This document shows, one piece after another, positions 55,422 to 64,000 of a DNA stretch of 64,000 nt. Each line of letters begins with the position of its first letter. Position 1 is the first letter of the stretch. The DNA comes from Casimicrobium huifangae. Lineage in GTDB: Bacteria; Pseudomonadota; Gammaproteobacteria; Burkholderiales; Casimicrobiaceae. The position numbers and the translations under genes are program-made. The notes beneath the pieces were generated by a model, which was not told the DNA's origin, did no database searches, and saw only the letters and a program-made list of their open reading frames with translations. Location of the stretch: the NCBI RefSeq assembly GCF_009746125.1, contig NZ_CP041352.1, positions 3,952,436-4,016,435 on the forward strand, read 5' to 3'.

Positions 55422-55470
55422 GGTGCAGGGCGCGCGGCTTTATCCGGCGTTGCGGGAGGAAACGAGTATT

Positions 55471-56967
55471 TTAGGGCGTCTGTATGCTGCGCCCCGACGT
55501 CAACGGAAAACCGTTCGCATAGTTCTGTTGCGGATTGCCGGAAGAATATTTCAGCGTAGTGATGCCAGTGCCAATCAGCGGTAACCCAGCCAGGGTCAAG
55601 GGACCAACGCGATCGAACGCTATTTCTCCGGCAGAATTGACCGCAATCGTTCTTCCTTCACCATTCCGCAAGGCCAGCCCGTTGTACACCCTCAGCAGGC
55701 CATGACCGCCTTCCTTGCCGGGGTTGCGCACCAGTTGTCCGCCGCCCTGCACGCCCTGGTAGCGAACCCCGTACCAGTTTTTTGAGTCAAACAGCAGATC
55801 GCTGCCCCGACTTCCAAATGACAACACCGTGGCGTGGAAACACACCCCTTCATTCGGGATGAACGGTCGCGTCGGAAAATCATCATAGGTTCCCCCGAGC
55901 CCCTCGCGATCAAACGACATATCGAATTCAGCGCCCTCGCAGGCGTTTGCCGATGCACTGTCCCATGGCCGGGCAAACGGCCGCGTTGCATCGCCTCGCA
56001 TGTAGTAGCGTCTGGTTGGCGCAGTGAACACCCAACTGGTGCTAATCACGCCGTCTTCGGTGTAGGCGTACTCGCCGGCCAACTGGTTGCTCATCAGCGT
56101 CGCCGACACGGCATCGACAGCGGTGGCGTACGTGAGCAGCCGCCGCTGTCCGCCGACGTGAACATCGGCGACCTTGTTGTCGCCGCTGGCGAGGCTGGGC
56201 AAGGCATCGATGCTGGTTGTCATCCGGATCGTCGTGTTGAGCGAATTGATCCACAGATGATCCAGCGCAACAGCGGTGTACTCGGCACTCATCCCGCCCG
56301 CAAGATTCATCAGCGTACCGCCGCCGGCAACGCCACCAGTCGGCGGCTGCAGTGGCTCCTCCCCGTAGAGAACCATATCCGCATCGCGAACGGTGTTGCA
56401 AAGCGGCGGCAGTTCCTTGTAGTTGCCACGACGGATGATCTGATCAAAGAGACGGGTTCCCCGGCTGACAGAGCCAATCTCGATCACCTCAATGAATCCC
56501 TCACGAGTACGGTCAATCGACTGGTACGCAGGCAGCGCCGTATCACCTCGATAATTCGAGCTCGTAAAGGCTAGCTGGAGTCGGGGCGATCTGGTCAGAT
56601 CGACCGACCCGCCAGCGCAGGATTGGTCGTTGGACACAAGCAGTGGCGGGTCCGCGTCGGTAGCGCCAGGCAGCGCCGCCCCGGTCCATACGTCGCCGGG
56701 AGTGAGAAACAGGTTGAACGACGCAACGGTCGCACCGTTACGCCCCTCTACGAAGCGGACACGAAGTGCCTTTGCCCGTGCAAGATCGTGATTCACTACG
56801 GACATCAGCGTCACCCAACCGTTGCGAACGGTGTAATAGGGGTAGATCAGCGCCTGCCCGGTGCCGTCGGGATTGACGCGCACCGCCTGCCCATGGGTCG
56901 GGCACGATGCAAATACACCGCCGAGCGAAAGCGCGAAGACCAGCAGTGCGCTGCTAATGCGATTCAT
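55471..56967 (-). CDS. uncharacterised secreted protein, YPYYTV-type surface protein
   Basis: 498 residues from the ATG at 56967 with a signal peptide (SALLVFALSLGGVFASCPTHGQ). The N-terminal block GTGQALIYPYYTVRNGWVTL, then VRFVEGRNGATVASFNLFLTP GDVWT-like, is typical of a family of large exported proteins in beta- and gammaproteobacteria of unknown function. The C-terminus shows no anchor. An internal region has repeated Asp/Gly-rich loops. Not assigned further. Confidence 0.72.
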   Translation of the reverse strand: MNRISSALLVFALSLGGVFASCPTHGQAVRVNPDGTGQALIYPYYTVRNGWVTLMSVVNHDLARAKALRVRFVEGRNGATVASFNLFLTPGDVWTGAALPGATDADPPLLVSNDQSCAGGSVDLTRSPRLQLAFTSSNYRGDTALPAYQSIDRTREGFIEVIEIGSVSRGTRLFDQIIRRGNYKELPPLCNTVRDADMVLYGEEPLQPPTGGVAGGGTLMNLAGGMSAEYTAVALDHLWINSLNTTIRMTTSIDALPSLASGDNKVADVHVGGQRRLLTYATAVDAVSATLMSNQLAGEYAYTEDGVISTSWVFTAPTRRYYMRGDATRPFARPWDSASANACEGAEFDMSFDREGLGGTYDDFPTRPFIPNEGVCFHATVLSFGSRGSDLLFDSKNWYGVRYQGVQGGGQLVRNPGKEGGHGLLRVYNGLALRNGEGRTIAVNSAGEIAFDRVGPLTLAGLPLIGTGITTLKYSSGNPQQNYANGFPLTSGRSIQTP

Positions 56968-57000
56968 GAAATCTCCGGGGATAAGCACGCAAATGGCGCC

Positions 57001-58515
57001 CTACTGCCGCAACGGCCGGCACTTTTCATCGAGCTTGTCGTCGCGCGGTGCTTTCGGTGCATTGGGGAACACCTGATCGACTGACTGGTTGCACAGCGGG
57101 TCGAAGGAGCGTGCGGCATCGCGCCGCAGCCGTTGATCCGCCGTGAGCGAGGGCGCTACCGAAGGCGGCACCGGATAGAGACGACGATCAATATCGCGTG
57201 CGGCGTCACGGGCGGCGTTGGCTCTGGCCTTGTACGGGTCGAAGCCTTCCGGCTTGCCCGGTGGCAGGTCAAACGCGGGCGGTTTTTCCTCGCGCTTTTC
57301 TGGTGGCACCGGCAGCGGTACAGGCGATGGGACGGTGACCGACGACGGCCGATTGTTCGGAAAGATCGACGCACCCAGCGACGGTGCGCTGACGGGTGCG
57401 GCGGTGGCTGGCGTACCCGGCGCACTGGCGGCGGGGGCAGCCGCAGTCGTCGGCGCCGTGGTTGCGGGCGACACCGGAGCCGCCGTAGTCGGCGCGGGCG
57501 CGGACGGCGTGGCGCTGGGCGCCGCCGCAGCGGGTGCGGCCGGCGCAAGTGGTGTTGGCGTCGCTACGGGAGGTGCGGCTGATGCTTGCGTCGCTGGCGC
57601 CGCGGCAGGCGCGGCTGGCGCAATCGTCGCAGCGGGCGCTGGCGTGGGCCGTGGTGTCGCGGCGGCAGGCAGCGGCGGCACTGGCAACGGTCGCGTCAGA
57701 GCGGGGGCGGTGACCGGTGCCACAGGCTGGATCGGTGCGGCTTCCACTGCTGCGGGTGTACGGGCGCTCGGCGTGTCGGGCAGCGCGCGTGCAGGGGCAG
57801 GGGCGGGCGTCGGCGGCGTCGCTACTGCAGGCTCAGCCGGTGTTGCCGCAGGGGCCGGCGGTGGCGTGACCGGTGGCGGCGTGATGGCCTTGGGTTCCGC
57901 CGCTGCTTCCTTGACCTCCGGGCGCGGCGGCGGGGCGGCAACAACAGGAGCTGGCGTGGGTGCAGGCGTGACCGGTTCAACAGCAGCGGGCGGCGGCGCT
58001 TTCAGTGCCGATGTTGCCGACGTGACCAGCTCTGGCGACTGCGCAGCGGGCGCGGGGGCGGGCGGCGTGGGCGTGGTCTCCACCTTCACGGCCGGCGGCG
58101 AGGGCTGCGGCAGCTCTACAGTGGGAGCGGGTGATTCCTGCTTCGGCGTCGGCGGATCAAGCTCCTCCGCGCGAGGGATGGTCGGCGGCGCCGTCACGCT
58201 GAACGTGGTCATGGCTGCTGGCGCACTGCCGGGCGCCGGCGCCGCGCTGGCAGCAGGCTCCGCTTGGGCAGGGGCCTGCCCGGCCGCAGGTTCCAGACGC
58301 GCCGTCAGACGGGCGCTGCTGTCCGAGGCGACTGCATTGGTGGGCGCGCGCCAGCCAAAACTGTCGCCACCGACCTGCAAGGCGCCGAGCAGCAGATGAA
58401 TCGCCAATGAAATCCCCAGCGCCCATAGCAGTCCGCGCTGCGCGCGGCTCTGCATGGCGCGCGCGAGCACCTGCGTGTCGAGCGCGCGGAGGGGGTCGAT
58501 GGCAATGGCATCCAT
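57001..58515 (-). CDS. Pro/Ala-rich TonB-like membrane-anchored protein
   Basis: 504 residues from the ATG at 58515. A short cytoplasmic N-terminus is followed by one membrane helix (GLLWALGISLAIHLLLGALQ, with the SxxxH seen in TonB N-termini), then ~330 residues of Pro/Ala/Thr-rich low-complexity sequence and a basic/acidic C-terminal domain with two Cys (DPLCNQSVDQVF, DEKCRPLRQ). The layout suits a periplasm-spanning TonB-like protein, but a recognisable TonB C-terminal fold is not visible. ExbB/ExbD genes are not adjacent. Confidence 0.65.
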   Translation of the reverse strand: MDAIAIDPLRALDTQVLARAMQSRAQRGLLWALGISLAIHLLLGALQVGGDSFGWRAPTNAVASDSSARLTARLEPAAGQAPAQAEPAASAAPAPGSAPAAMTTFSVTAPPTIPRAEELDPPTPKQESPAPTVELPQPSPPAVKVETTPTPPAPAPAAQSPELVTSATSALKAPPPAAVEPVTPAPTPAPVVAAPPPRPEVKEAAAEPKAITPPPVTPPPAPAATPAEPAVATPPTPAPAPARALPDTPSARTPAAVEAAPIQPVAPVTAPALTRPLPVPPLPAAATPRPTPAPAATIAPAAPAAAPATQASAAPPVATPTPLAPAAPAAAAPSATPSAPAPTTAAPVSPATTAPTTAAAPAASAPGTPATAAPVSAPSLGASIFPNNRPSSVTVPSPVPLPVPPEKREEKPPAFDLPPGKPEGFDPYKARANAARDAARDIDRRLYPVPPSVAPSLTADQRLRRDAARSFDPLCNQSVDQVFPNAPKAPRDDKLDEKCRPLRQ

Positions 58516-58611
58516 GGTTGATTTCAAGAGTGTATGCGCCGACGGGCCGACAGACAGTATCGGGTGCTAGCCTTAACTCCAGTAGAACAAGCGCACCAAA
58601 AGGAGTTCAGC

Positions 58612-60345
58612 ATGGCCAACCGCGACGACGACAGCAAATTCAAACGCCGCAGCCAGCAATGGTTCGGCAAGATCGACAAGGATGGCTTTGCGCATCGCTC
58701 GTGGATGAAAAATCAGGGCCACCCGAACGATCTGTTTGATGGCCGCCCGGTGATTGGCATCTGCAACACCTGGAGCGAGCTGAACCCCTGCAACGCGCAC
58801 TTCCGCGAGATCGCCGATTTCGTGAAGAAAGGCGTGTGGGAGGCGGGCGGCTGGCCGCTGGAGTTCCCGGTGATGTCCACCGGCGAAGTGCTGATGCGCC
58901 CCACCGCGATGCTCTATCGCAATCTGGTCAGCATGGACGTGGAGGAAAGCATTCGCGGCAACCCGATTGACGGCGTGGTGCTGCTCATGGGTTGCGACAA
59001 GACGACGCCCTCGCTGGTGATGGGTGCCTCGTCCTGCGATATCCCGACCATTGGCCTCTCCGGCGGGCCGATGCTGAAAGGGCGCTACAAGAAGGAGCTG
59101 CTTGGCAGCGGCACCGGCGTGTGGCAGATGAGCGAAAAAGTGCGCGCCGGCACCATGCGCATTGAGGAATTCATGGACGCCGAAGCCGGCATGCATCGCA
59201 GCAAGGGCCACTGCATGACGATGGGCACCGCGAGCACGATGGCTTCGATGGTGGAGTCGCTTGGGCTCTCGTTGCCGGGTAACGCCGCGATCCCGGCGGT
59301 GGACGCGCAGCGCTATCGCCTGGCGCAGCTCACCGGGCGGCGCATCGTCGAGATGGTGCATGAGGACATGCGGCTCTCGAAAATCCTCACCCGCAAGGCA
59401 TTTGAGAACGCGATCAAGACGCTGGCCGCGATTGGCGGCAGCACCAATGCCGTGGTGCATCTACTGGCGATTGCCGGGCGCATCGGCGTGAACCTGAAGC
59501 TGGACGATTTCGAGCTTGGCTCTGCGATGCCCAACATCGTCGACATCCAGCCCAGCGGCAAGCACCTGATGGAAGATTTCTACTACGCGGGCGGCCTGCC
59601 CATCGTGCTCAAGACCATTGGCGAATCGCTGCATAAAGATGCGATCACCGCCAACGGCAAAACGATCTGGGAGAACGTGCAGAACGCCGAGAACTTTGAC
59701 GAAAGCGTGATCCGCACGCTCGACAACCCGTTCATGGCCAATGCCGGCATCACCATCCTGCGCGGCAATCTCGCGCCGAACGGTGCCGTGATCAAGCCAA
59801 GCGCCGCCACGGCGAAACTGCTGCAACATCGCGGCAAGGCCGTCGTGTTCGAAACCATCGAAGAGCTGCACGAGCGCATCAACGATGAATCGCTCGACAT
59901 CGACGAGAACAGCGTGATGGTGCTCAAGAACTGCGGCCCGAAAGGGTATCCGGGCATGGCAGAGGTGGGCAACATGCCGCTGCCGCCGAAGGTGCTGCGC
60001 AAGGGCATCAGCGACATGGTGCGCGTGAGCGACGCCCGCATGAGCGGCACCGCCTATGGCACCGTCGTGCTGCACGCCTCGCCGGAAGCCGCCGCCGGCG
60101 GCCCCCTCGCCTTCGTTCAGACCGGCGACTGGGTCACACTCGACACCGCAGGCCGCAAGCTCAGCGTGGAAGTATCAGACGCCGACATGGCCCGCCGCAA
60201 GGAAGGCTGGACGCCACCCAAGCCGCCGCTTGATCGCGGCTACTGGAAGCTCTACATCGATCACGTGCTGGGGGCGGATACGGGGGCGGATTTGGATTTC
60301 CTTGTGGGGAAATCGGGGACGCCGGTGTTGCGGGAGAGTCATTGA
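58612..60345 (+). CDS. IlvD/Edd-family dehydratase, L-arabinonate/sugar-acid type
   Basis: 577 residues from the ATG at 58612 with AAAAGGAG upstream. Fe-S cluster Cys are in CNTWSELNPCN, MGCDKTTP and GHCMTMGTAST; the C-terminal block NCGPKGYPGMAEVGNMPLPP and SDARMSGTAYGTVVLH is intact. The FDGRPVIGICNTWSELNPCN start and length fit L-arabinonate/D-xylonate-type dehydratases better than biosynthetic IlvD. No other sugar-acid pathway gene is next to it, so the substrate is inferred from similarity alone. Confidence 0.88.
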   Translation: MANRDDDSKFKRRSQQWFGKIDKDGFAHRSWMKNQGHPNDLFDGRPVIGICNTWSELNPCNAHFREIADFVKKGVWEAGGWPLEFPVMSTGEVLMRPTAMLYRNLVSMDVEESIRGNPIDGVVLLMGCDKTTPSLVMGASSCDIPTIGLSGGPMLKGRYKKELLGSGTGVWQMSEKVRAGTMRIEEFMDAEAGMHRSKGHCMTMGTASTMASMVESLGLSLPGNAAIPAVDAQRYRLAQLTGRRIVEMVHEDMRLSKILTRKAFENAIKTLAAIGGSTNAVVHLLAIAGRIGVNLKLDDFELGSAMPNIVDIQPSGKHLMEDFYYAGGLPIVLKTIGESLHKDAITANGKTIWENVQNAENFDESVIRTLDNPFMANAGITILRGNLAPNGAVIKPSAATAKLLQHRGKAVVFETIEELHERINDESLDIDENSVMVLKNCGPKGYPGMAEVGNMPLPPKVLRKGISDMVRVSDARMSGTAYGTVVLHASPEAAAGGPLAFVQTGDWVTLDTAGRKLSVEVSDADMARRKEGWTPPKPPLDRGYWKLYIDHVLGADTGADLDFLVGKSGTPVLRESH

Positions 60346-60364
60346 AAAAGCGCCGGAATTCACT

Positions 60365-61273
60365 ATGCCCGAAGTGCCGTTTGTCCCTCTAGGCAGGGAG
60401 CATGTCTTTTTCAAGTACCTGAATATCGGTGCTTCGCTTGCGACGCTCAAGAACAAAACCTTGAAGTGGTCAAACGCGCGTCTCTTCAGCGATCCATTTG
60501 ACATGCCTGCAGATGTATCGTTCGCGTTCGATGGTGCATCATTCGCGAACGCGCTTCTTGATGAAATGTCGCGCCTTGCTTTCGGAGCACAAACGCCTGT
60601 CGGCGACATGAACAATCCGCTTTTCGCTCTCTGCATGCAAAGTCGGGACAATCGCAAACGCGGAGCAACCGAGCCTGAATTTCGCAGGTACATGTCGCAG
60701 TCACTCACCGAAACTGCTGAGCAATTCACGAAGGCGATTCCACTACTTGAACGTCAGCTAGAAATGATGCGCGAGCAGTTCGCGTTGTTCTGCGTCTCCA
60801 AGACCAATAAAAGCCTATTAATGTGGGCGCACTATGCACATGACCATACGGGATGCGTGCTTGGATTGAGGTGTTTGCCAGACCTGGATCGGCCACTATG
60901 CGCAGTAAAGGAAGTCAAATATCTATCTGAATTTCCGCTGGTGGCAACGCTGCCAGAATACGTCCGGCATCTCACGGGCCAGTCCGAACTGGACACTAGT
61001 GCGATTTTCGAGCGATTCGCGTTGGCGAAAAGCGACGATTGGAGCTATGAGCAAGAGTGGCGTGGACTTAGCCTTCTGACCAATCGTCAGTCTGGTTTCG
61101 ATCTTGACCCACTATTGCCGGAAGAACTTGACGCTGTGTATTTTGGCGCTAGGATTGATCCACAAAATCGTGATGAGCTGATATCAATAGTGCGTCGACA
61201 TTTTGTATGCACTAAGCTCTACCAAGCGAAGCTGAGTCGACAGCATTACTCGCTTCATTTTGAAGAGATATAG
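60365..61273 (+). CDS. DUF2971 protein
   Basis: 302 residues from the ATG at 60365. Family pattern: FFKYLNIGASLATLKNKTLK, SNARLFSDPFDMPAD, LLMWAHYAHDHTGCVLGL, VKYLSEF and DDWSYEQEWRGLSLL. Cytoplasmic. Members are scattered, often in mobile or defence-rich regions; no activity is proven. More AT-rich than its neighbours, in a position consistent with transfer. It starts 20 bases after the dehydratase gene. Confidence 0.82.
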   Translation: MPEVPFVPLGREHVFFKYLNIGASLATLKNKTLKWSNARLFSDPFDMPADVSFAFDGASFANALLDEMSRLAFGAQTPVGDMNNPLFALCMQSRDNRKRGATEPEFRRYMSQSLTETAEQFTKAIPLLERQLEMMREQFALFCVSKTNKSLLMWAHYAHDHTGCVLGLRCLPDLDRPLCAVKEVKYLSEFPLVATLPEYVRHLTGQSELDTSAIFERFALAKSDDWSYEQEWRGLSLLTNRQSGFDLDPLLPEELDAVYFGARIDPQNRDELISIVRRHFVCTKLYQAKLSRQHYSLHFEEI

Positions 61274-61485
61274 TTCGCCGAGAGGCCTCTTTTGCGTACT
61301 CTTAGCCAGCGTAGCCTCGATGCAACGAATTGGAATCGAGGACAACCGCGGCCCGATGAACAAATGCCTCGATTCCGCCTCGCTGCATCGCGGCTACGGC
61401 GTTGCACGATAGATGCCGCTTGTCGCGGCACTGCGCAGCCGGGATAATGATCGGCGACTTCTGCGAAGTTGACCGGGAATTTTCG

Positions 61486-62316
61486 ATGCCACGCCTTCTG
61501 ACTGTCCGGCGAGTATTGATCGCGCTAACGACGACGGCCGCCCTGCTTGCTGCCGGTTGTGGCGGCGGCGGCGAGACTGCGGCACCCGTGCAGGCGGCGC
61601 AGCCGGCTGGGCGCATGGTCTCGCTGACGGTGCCGTCACAGAAAGTGGGCTTCACCTACAACATCGACGTCTATCTGCCCGCGTCGTACGACGCCAGCAG
61701 CGCTGCCTACCCGACCATCTACGCCCTCGACGGCGACTCCCGCTTCGACGGCATCAACACACGCTTTGACAACTTCAGGGAGACATTGCGAAGCAAGGGC
61801 ACCGACGCCATTCTGGTCGGCATCGGCGGCACGGCCCGGCGGCTGACTGACTACAACTTTCCGGGCGCGACGGCGTTTCATGACTTTCTGACGACCGAGC
61901 TGATTCCGCTCGTCGATGCCCGCTTTCGCACGGTACAGGGCAAGCGCATGCTGGCCGGCATTTCGACCAGCGGCAATCTGGCCGCCACGGCACTATTTCT
62001 GGAGGCGACCTCAACCTTCAGCTTTTCGCACTTTCTCTCCACCGAGGGTGCGTTCTGGCAGCAGCCCGATGCCATCAATACGCTCGAACAGCAGATGTTT
62101 GACGCCACGCGCGGGCGTACGATTCCGGTGACGCTGGTGCTGGTGCGCGCGACCGCTGGGACAGGCACCAACGCAACCTACGTGCACGACCTCTTTCTGC
62201 GTCTCGACGCACGGCGATACGCAGGGCTCACCCTGATCGAAACCTCATTCGCCACCGGGCACGTCGAATCCGACAACCCGGCGTTTGCGGATGTCGTGGG
62301 CAGGATTTTTCCCTAG
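61486..62316 (+). CDS. alpha/beta-hydrolase esterase lipoprotein
   Basis: 276 residues from the ATG at 61486 with a lipobox (TTAALLAAGCGGG). Alpha/beta-hydrolase features: VYLPASYDASSAAYPTIYAL, DGDSRFDGINTRF, the nucleophile Ser in AGISTSGNLAA and the His in ATGHVESDNP. It resembles esterase D/PHB-depolymerase-like secreted esterases. Confidence 0.85.
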   Translation: MPRLLTVRRVLIALTTTAALLAAGCGGGGETAAPVQAAQPAGRMVSLTVPSQKVGFTYNIDVYLPASYDASSAAYPTIYALDGDSRFDGINTRFDNFRETLRSKGTDAILVGIGGTARRLTDYNFPGATAFHDFLTTELIPLVDARFRTVQGKRMLAGISTSGNLAATALFLEATSTFSFSHFLSTEGAFWQQPDAINTLEQQMFDATRGRTIPVTLVLVRATAGTGTNATYVHDLFLRLDARRYAGLTLIETSFATGHVESDNPAFADVVGRIFP

Positions 62317-62344
62317 GGCCTTCTCTGCAAGTGATGCGAGGTTG

Positions 62345-62360
62345 CTGACATCAATGTCAG
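62345..62360. promoter_or_regulatory. palindrome upstream of the nucleotidyltransferase module
   Basis: CTGACAT-CA-ATGTCAG, 82 bases ahead of the first gene of the two-gene module and 29 bases after the esterase stop. It could be an operator for the module or a weak transcription end; no T-tract follows. Confidence 0.3.
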
Positions 62361-62441
62361 GACGTCAGACCAACCGGGGCGACCGCCATCACGACGCGCC
62401 GAACCGGTTGCCACCGTCGCCTGCCACTGAGACAATGCAGC

Positions 62442-62645
62442 ATGGCCATCGCAAAAGTTGTCCGCAAAACCACTCTGCATGATGCGAACGACGATGTTCG
62501 TGATGTCGCGTACTGGCTGTCGCGCCCTGTTGCGGAGCGGCTGGCTGCGGTTGAGGAATTGCGCCGGCCGGTGATGGAGGCTTTGCCGCTTGCTGAACAA
62601 AGACTTCAGAGAGTTTATCGAGTTACTACGCTCAAACGGGGTTGA
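62442..62645 (+). CDS. small antitoxin-like partner of the nucleotidyltransferase
   Basis: 67 residues. Contains DVRDVAYWLSRPVAERLAAV and ends RLQRVYRVTTLKRG, a pattern I recognise in small proteins found immediately upstream of DUF6036/AbiEii-like nucleotidyltransferase genes. It overlaps the next gene by 56 bases, the tight arrangement seen in toxin-antitoxin pairs. Antitoxin role inferred from context. Confidence 0.72.
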   Translation: MAIAKVVRKTTLHDANDDVRDVAYWLSRPVAERLAAVEELRRPVMEALPLAEQRLQRVYRVTTLKRG

Positions 62646-63036
62646 GTTCCTCGTTGTCGGCGCGCACGCGCTGGCCGCGCATGGACGCCCCCGTTACACG
62701 GGCGACCTTGATCTGTGGGTCAGGCCCGAGTCGACCAATATTTTCCGGCTTGTCAAAGCCCTTGATGACTTCGGATTCGCGTCGCTCGGCATCGCCGCTC
62801 AAGATTTCATGGAGCCACAGGCGATGATCCAGCTTGGATATCCGCCGGCAAGAATTGACTTGTTGACTGCTATCGACGGCGTCACGTTTGCCGACGCGTT
62901 CGAACACCGGGTGGTCTTCGACGCTGGCAACGGGTTGCGGTTGCCGGTCATTTCGGTTGACGATCTCATTCGCAACAAACTCGCCACCGGTCGCAGCAAA
63001 GATCTCGCGGACGTAGAAGCTCTTCGCGGCCGATAG
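62590..63036 (+). CDS. nucleotidyltransferase-fold toxin-like protein
   Basis: 148 residues starting with TTG. NTase motifs: FLVVGAHALAAHGRPRYTGD with DLDLWVRPES (catalytic Asp pair), and a third region VISVDDLIRNKLATGRSKD with LADVEAL. This resembles stand-alone AbiEii/DUF6036-type nucleotidyltransferases, some of which act as toxins by adding nucleotides to tRNA. Paired with the small upstream gene. Confidence 0.78.
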   Translation: MLNKDFREFIELLRSNGVEFLVVGAHALAAHGRPRYTGDLDLWVRPESTNIFRLVKALDDFGFASLGIAAQDFMEPQAMIQLGYPPARIDLLTAIDGVTFADAFEHRVVFDAGNGLRLPVISVDDLIRNKLATGRSKDLADVEALRGR

Positions 63037-63142
63037 TTCTGGTTTGTCTTGATGGGGCGTGGTCACAATCACGCCATCCATCGTGGTTGCTGCGCACAGT
63101 TCAGCCAAAATCCTGCTCCCATTTCCTCCAATTGACTGACCC

Positions 63143-64000
63143 ATGTCCGACGCCCCCGCAGCGCAGCTCGCCTGCCTGAACTGCAACACCCAATTCATCG
63201 GGCAGTATTGCTCCTCGTGCGGACAAAAGCACGGCCCTGCCATGCCGACGACGATGGAGATCGCGGGTGATTTGCTGCGCAGTGCGCTGTCGCCCTCGGG
63301 CAAGGTGTTTGAGACGTTGTGGACGCTGCTGCGGCGCCCCGGCGAGCTGACGCGGGCGTTCATCAGCGGGCAGCGCATGCGCTATGTGCATCCGGTGCGC
63401 GTGTACTTGCTCTGCGTTTTTGTGCTGGTCGCTGCGATCACGGTGAACAACACGATTCGCGGATGGACGGGGCGGCCCCCGTTTGAAGTGGAATCTTCGG
63501 CGATGTTTGCGCGACCTGATGCCAAGACTCAGGACGTGAAAGCGGTGGATGGCAACGACGCTGGCAAACCGCCGAGCGCTGCACGTGAGGCCGGCCGTGC
63601 GCTCGGCAGTCACCTGCCCGATTGGCTACGCGAGCGCGTGAAGGCGCGCGCCAAAAATCTCGACGCGGTGGAATCGGCCAAGTTGCAACAACGGACCAGC
63701 GAGGCAATCACCAAGCAATACTCTGCGTTGTTCGCCCTGCTGGTGCCATTCATGGCACTGGTGAACTGGATGCTCTACGCGGGGCGCGGCCTCACCTACG
63801 CCGCACATTTCGTGTTCCTGCTGCATGCCACTGCGGCAAGCTGCCTGATTCTGTTGCCGGTGTATGTGCTGAACCTGCCGATGGCGTACTTTCCGGCGAT
63901 GCTGGTGGCAATGGCCTGGACCGTACTGGCAGCGCAGCGGGCGTTCGCGGTGTCGCTATGGGGAAGCCTGTGGCGCTATCTGGTGTACCTGGTGCCCACA
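63143..64000 (+). CDS. DUF3667 zinc-ribbon membrane protein, truncated by the window edge
   Basis: The frame from the ATG at 63143 is open for 286 codons to the edge. An N-terminal zinc ribbon (CLNCNTQFIGQYCSSCGQK) is followed by a DUF3667 region (FETLWTLLRRPGELTRAFIS, RMRYVHPVRVYLLCVFVLVA), a charged periplasmic-type segment and at least four further membrane helices. The C-terminus is outside the window. Function unknown. Confidence 0.85.
   Translation, partial: MSDAPAAQLACLNCNTQFIGQYCSSCGQKHGPAMPTTMEIAGDLLRSALSPSGKVFETLWTLLRRPGELTRAFISGQRMRYVHPVRVYLLCVFVLVAAITVNNTIRGWTGRPPFEVESSAMFARPDAKTQDVKAVDGNDAGKPPSAAREAGRALGSHLPDWLRERVKARAKNLDAVESAKLQQRTSEAITKQYSALFALLVPFMALVNWMLYAGRGLTYAAHFVFLLHATAASCLILLPVYVLNLPMAYFPAMLVAMAWTVLAAQRAFAVSLWGSLWRYLVYLVPT

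Noticed and set aside
57218..58399. 393-codon Gly/Ala-rich plus-strand frame
   Set aside because: Complement of the Pro/Ala-rich repeat in the TonB-like gene; composition alone explains it.

Overview
The window is high-GC, densely packed bacterial chromosome from a betaproteobacterium, most likely in or near the Burkholderiales. The evidence is the order mltA - apaG - rpe - gph - trpE - trpG - trpD - trpC, a CIRCE-controlled groES-groEL operon, IPTL-type C-terminal sorting signals, a LysR/DUF2917 divergent pair, and repeated DUF5117-type zinc proteases. I cannot name the species. I found no rRNA, tRNA, CRISPR array, prophage or complete insertion sequence.

Layout. 1-6.6 kb: an inactive HtrA-like PDZ protein, a HAD-UbiA fusion, a TPR-GGDEF protein and a large unknown membrane protein. 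6.6-9.1 kb: the groESL operon with a sigma70 promoter, a CIRCE operator, a UUCG-capped terminator and a pair of inverted repeats on either side of groEL. 9.3-18 kb: mixed housekeeping and secreted enzymes (SGNH lipoprotein, zinc alcohol dehydrogenase, SDR, subtilase with a dockerin-like tail, DEDD exonuclease, site-2-type protease, DUF2167). 18.1-21.5 kb: a small accessory islet with a broken brnT, an intact brnA, a remnant of an NTF2-like gene, a YgjP-type metallopeptidase, and a visibly more AT-rich pair encoding a SHOCT-domain protein and a cytoplasmic chymotrypsin-fold protease. 21.5-31.8 kb: aminotransferase, S41 peptidase, PBP4, a MarR - cytochrome b - cytochrome c' operon, enoyl-CoA hydratase coupled to a cysteine dioxygenase, MltA and ApaG.

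31.8-39.7 kb is the rpe-gph-trp region. A 17-residue leader peptide with two Trp-Trp pairs lies ahead of trpE, and a threonine aldolase gene is inserted between trpE and trpG with 4-base overlaps on both sides. 39.7-45.5 kb: an IPTL-anchored protein, a PglL/Wzy-like O-oligosaccharyltransferase, trmB, a frameshifted secreted protein and a DUF5648 protein. 45.5-53 kb: two paralogous secreted zinc proteases flank a LysR regulator and a DUF2917 protein. 53-58.5 kb: a small exported protein, miaB and two uncharacterised envelope proteins. 58.6-64 kb: an IlvD/Edd-type sugar-acid dehydratase, a DUF2971 protein, an esterase lipoprotein, a two-gene nucleotidyltransferase toxin-antitoxin-like module and the start of a DUF3667 membrane protein.

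Two repeat families recur in non-coding gaps. One is a family of about 70-125 bp with at least three clear copies (near 9.1, 22.8 and 28.5 kb) and two more diverged candidates (near 48.4 and 53.1 kb). The other is the inverted pair around groEL, whose hairpin shows compensatory base changes. The observations I would follow up first are the trp leader with the threonine aldolase insertion, the SHOCT/protease pair, the repeat families and the decayed brnT.
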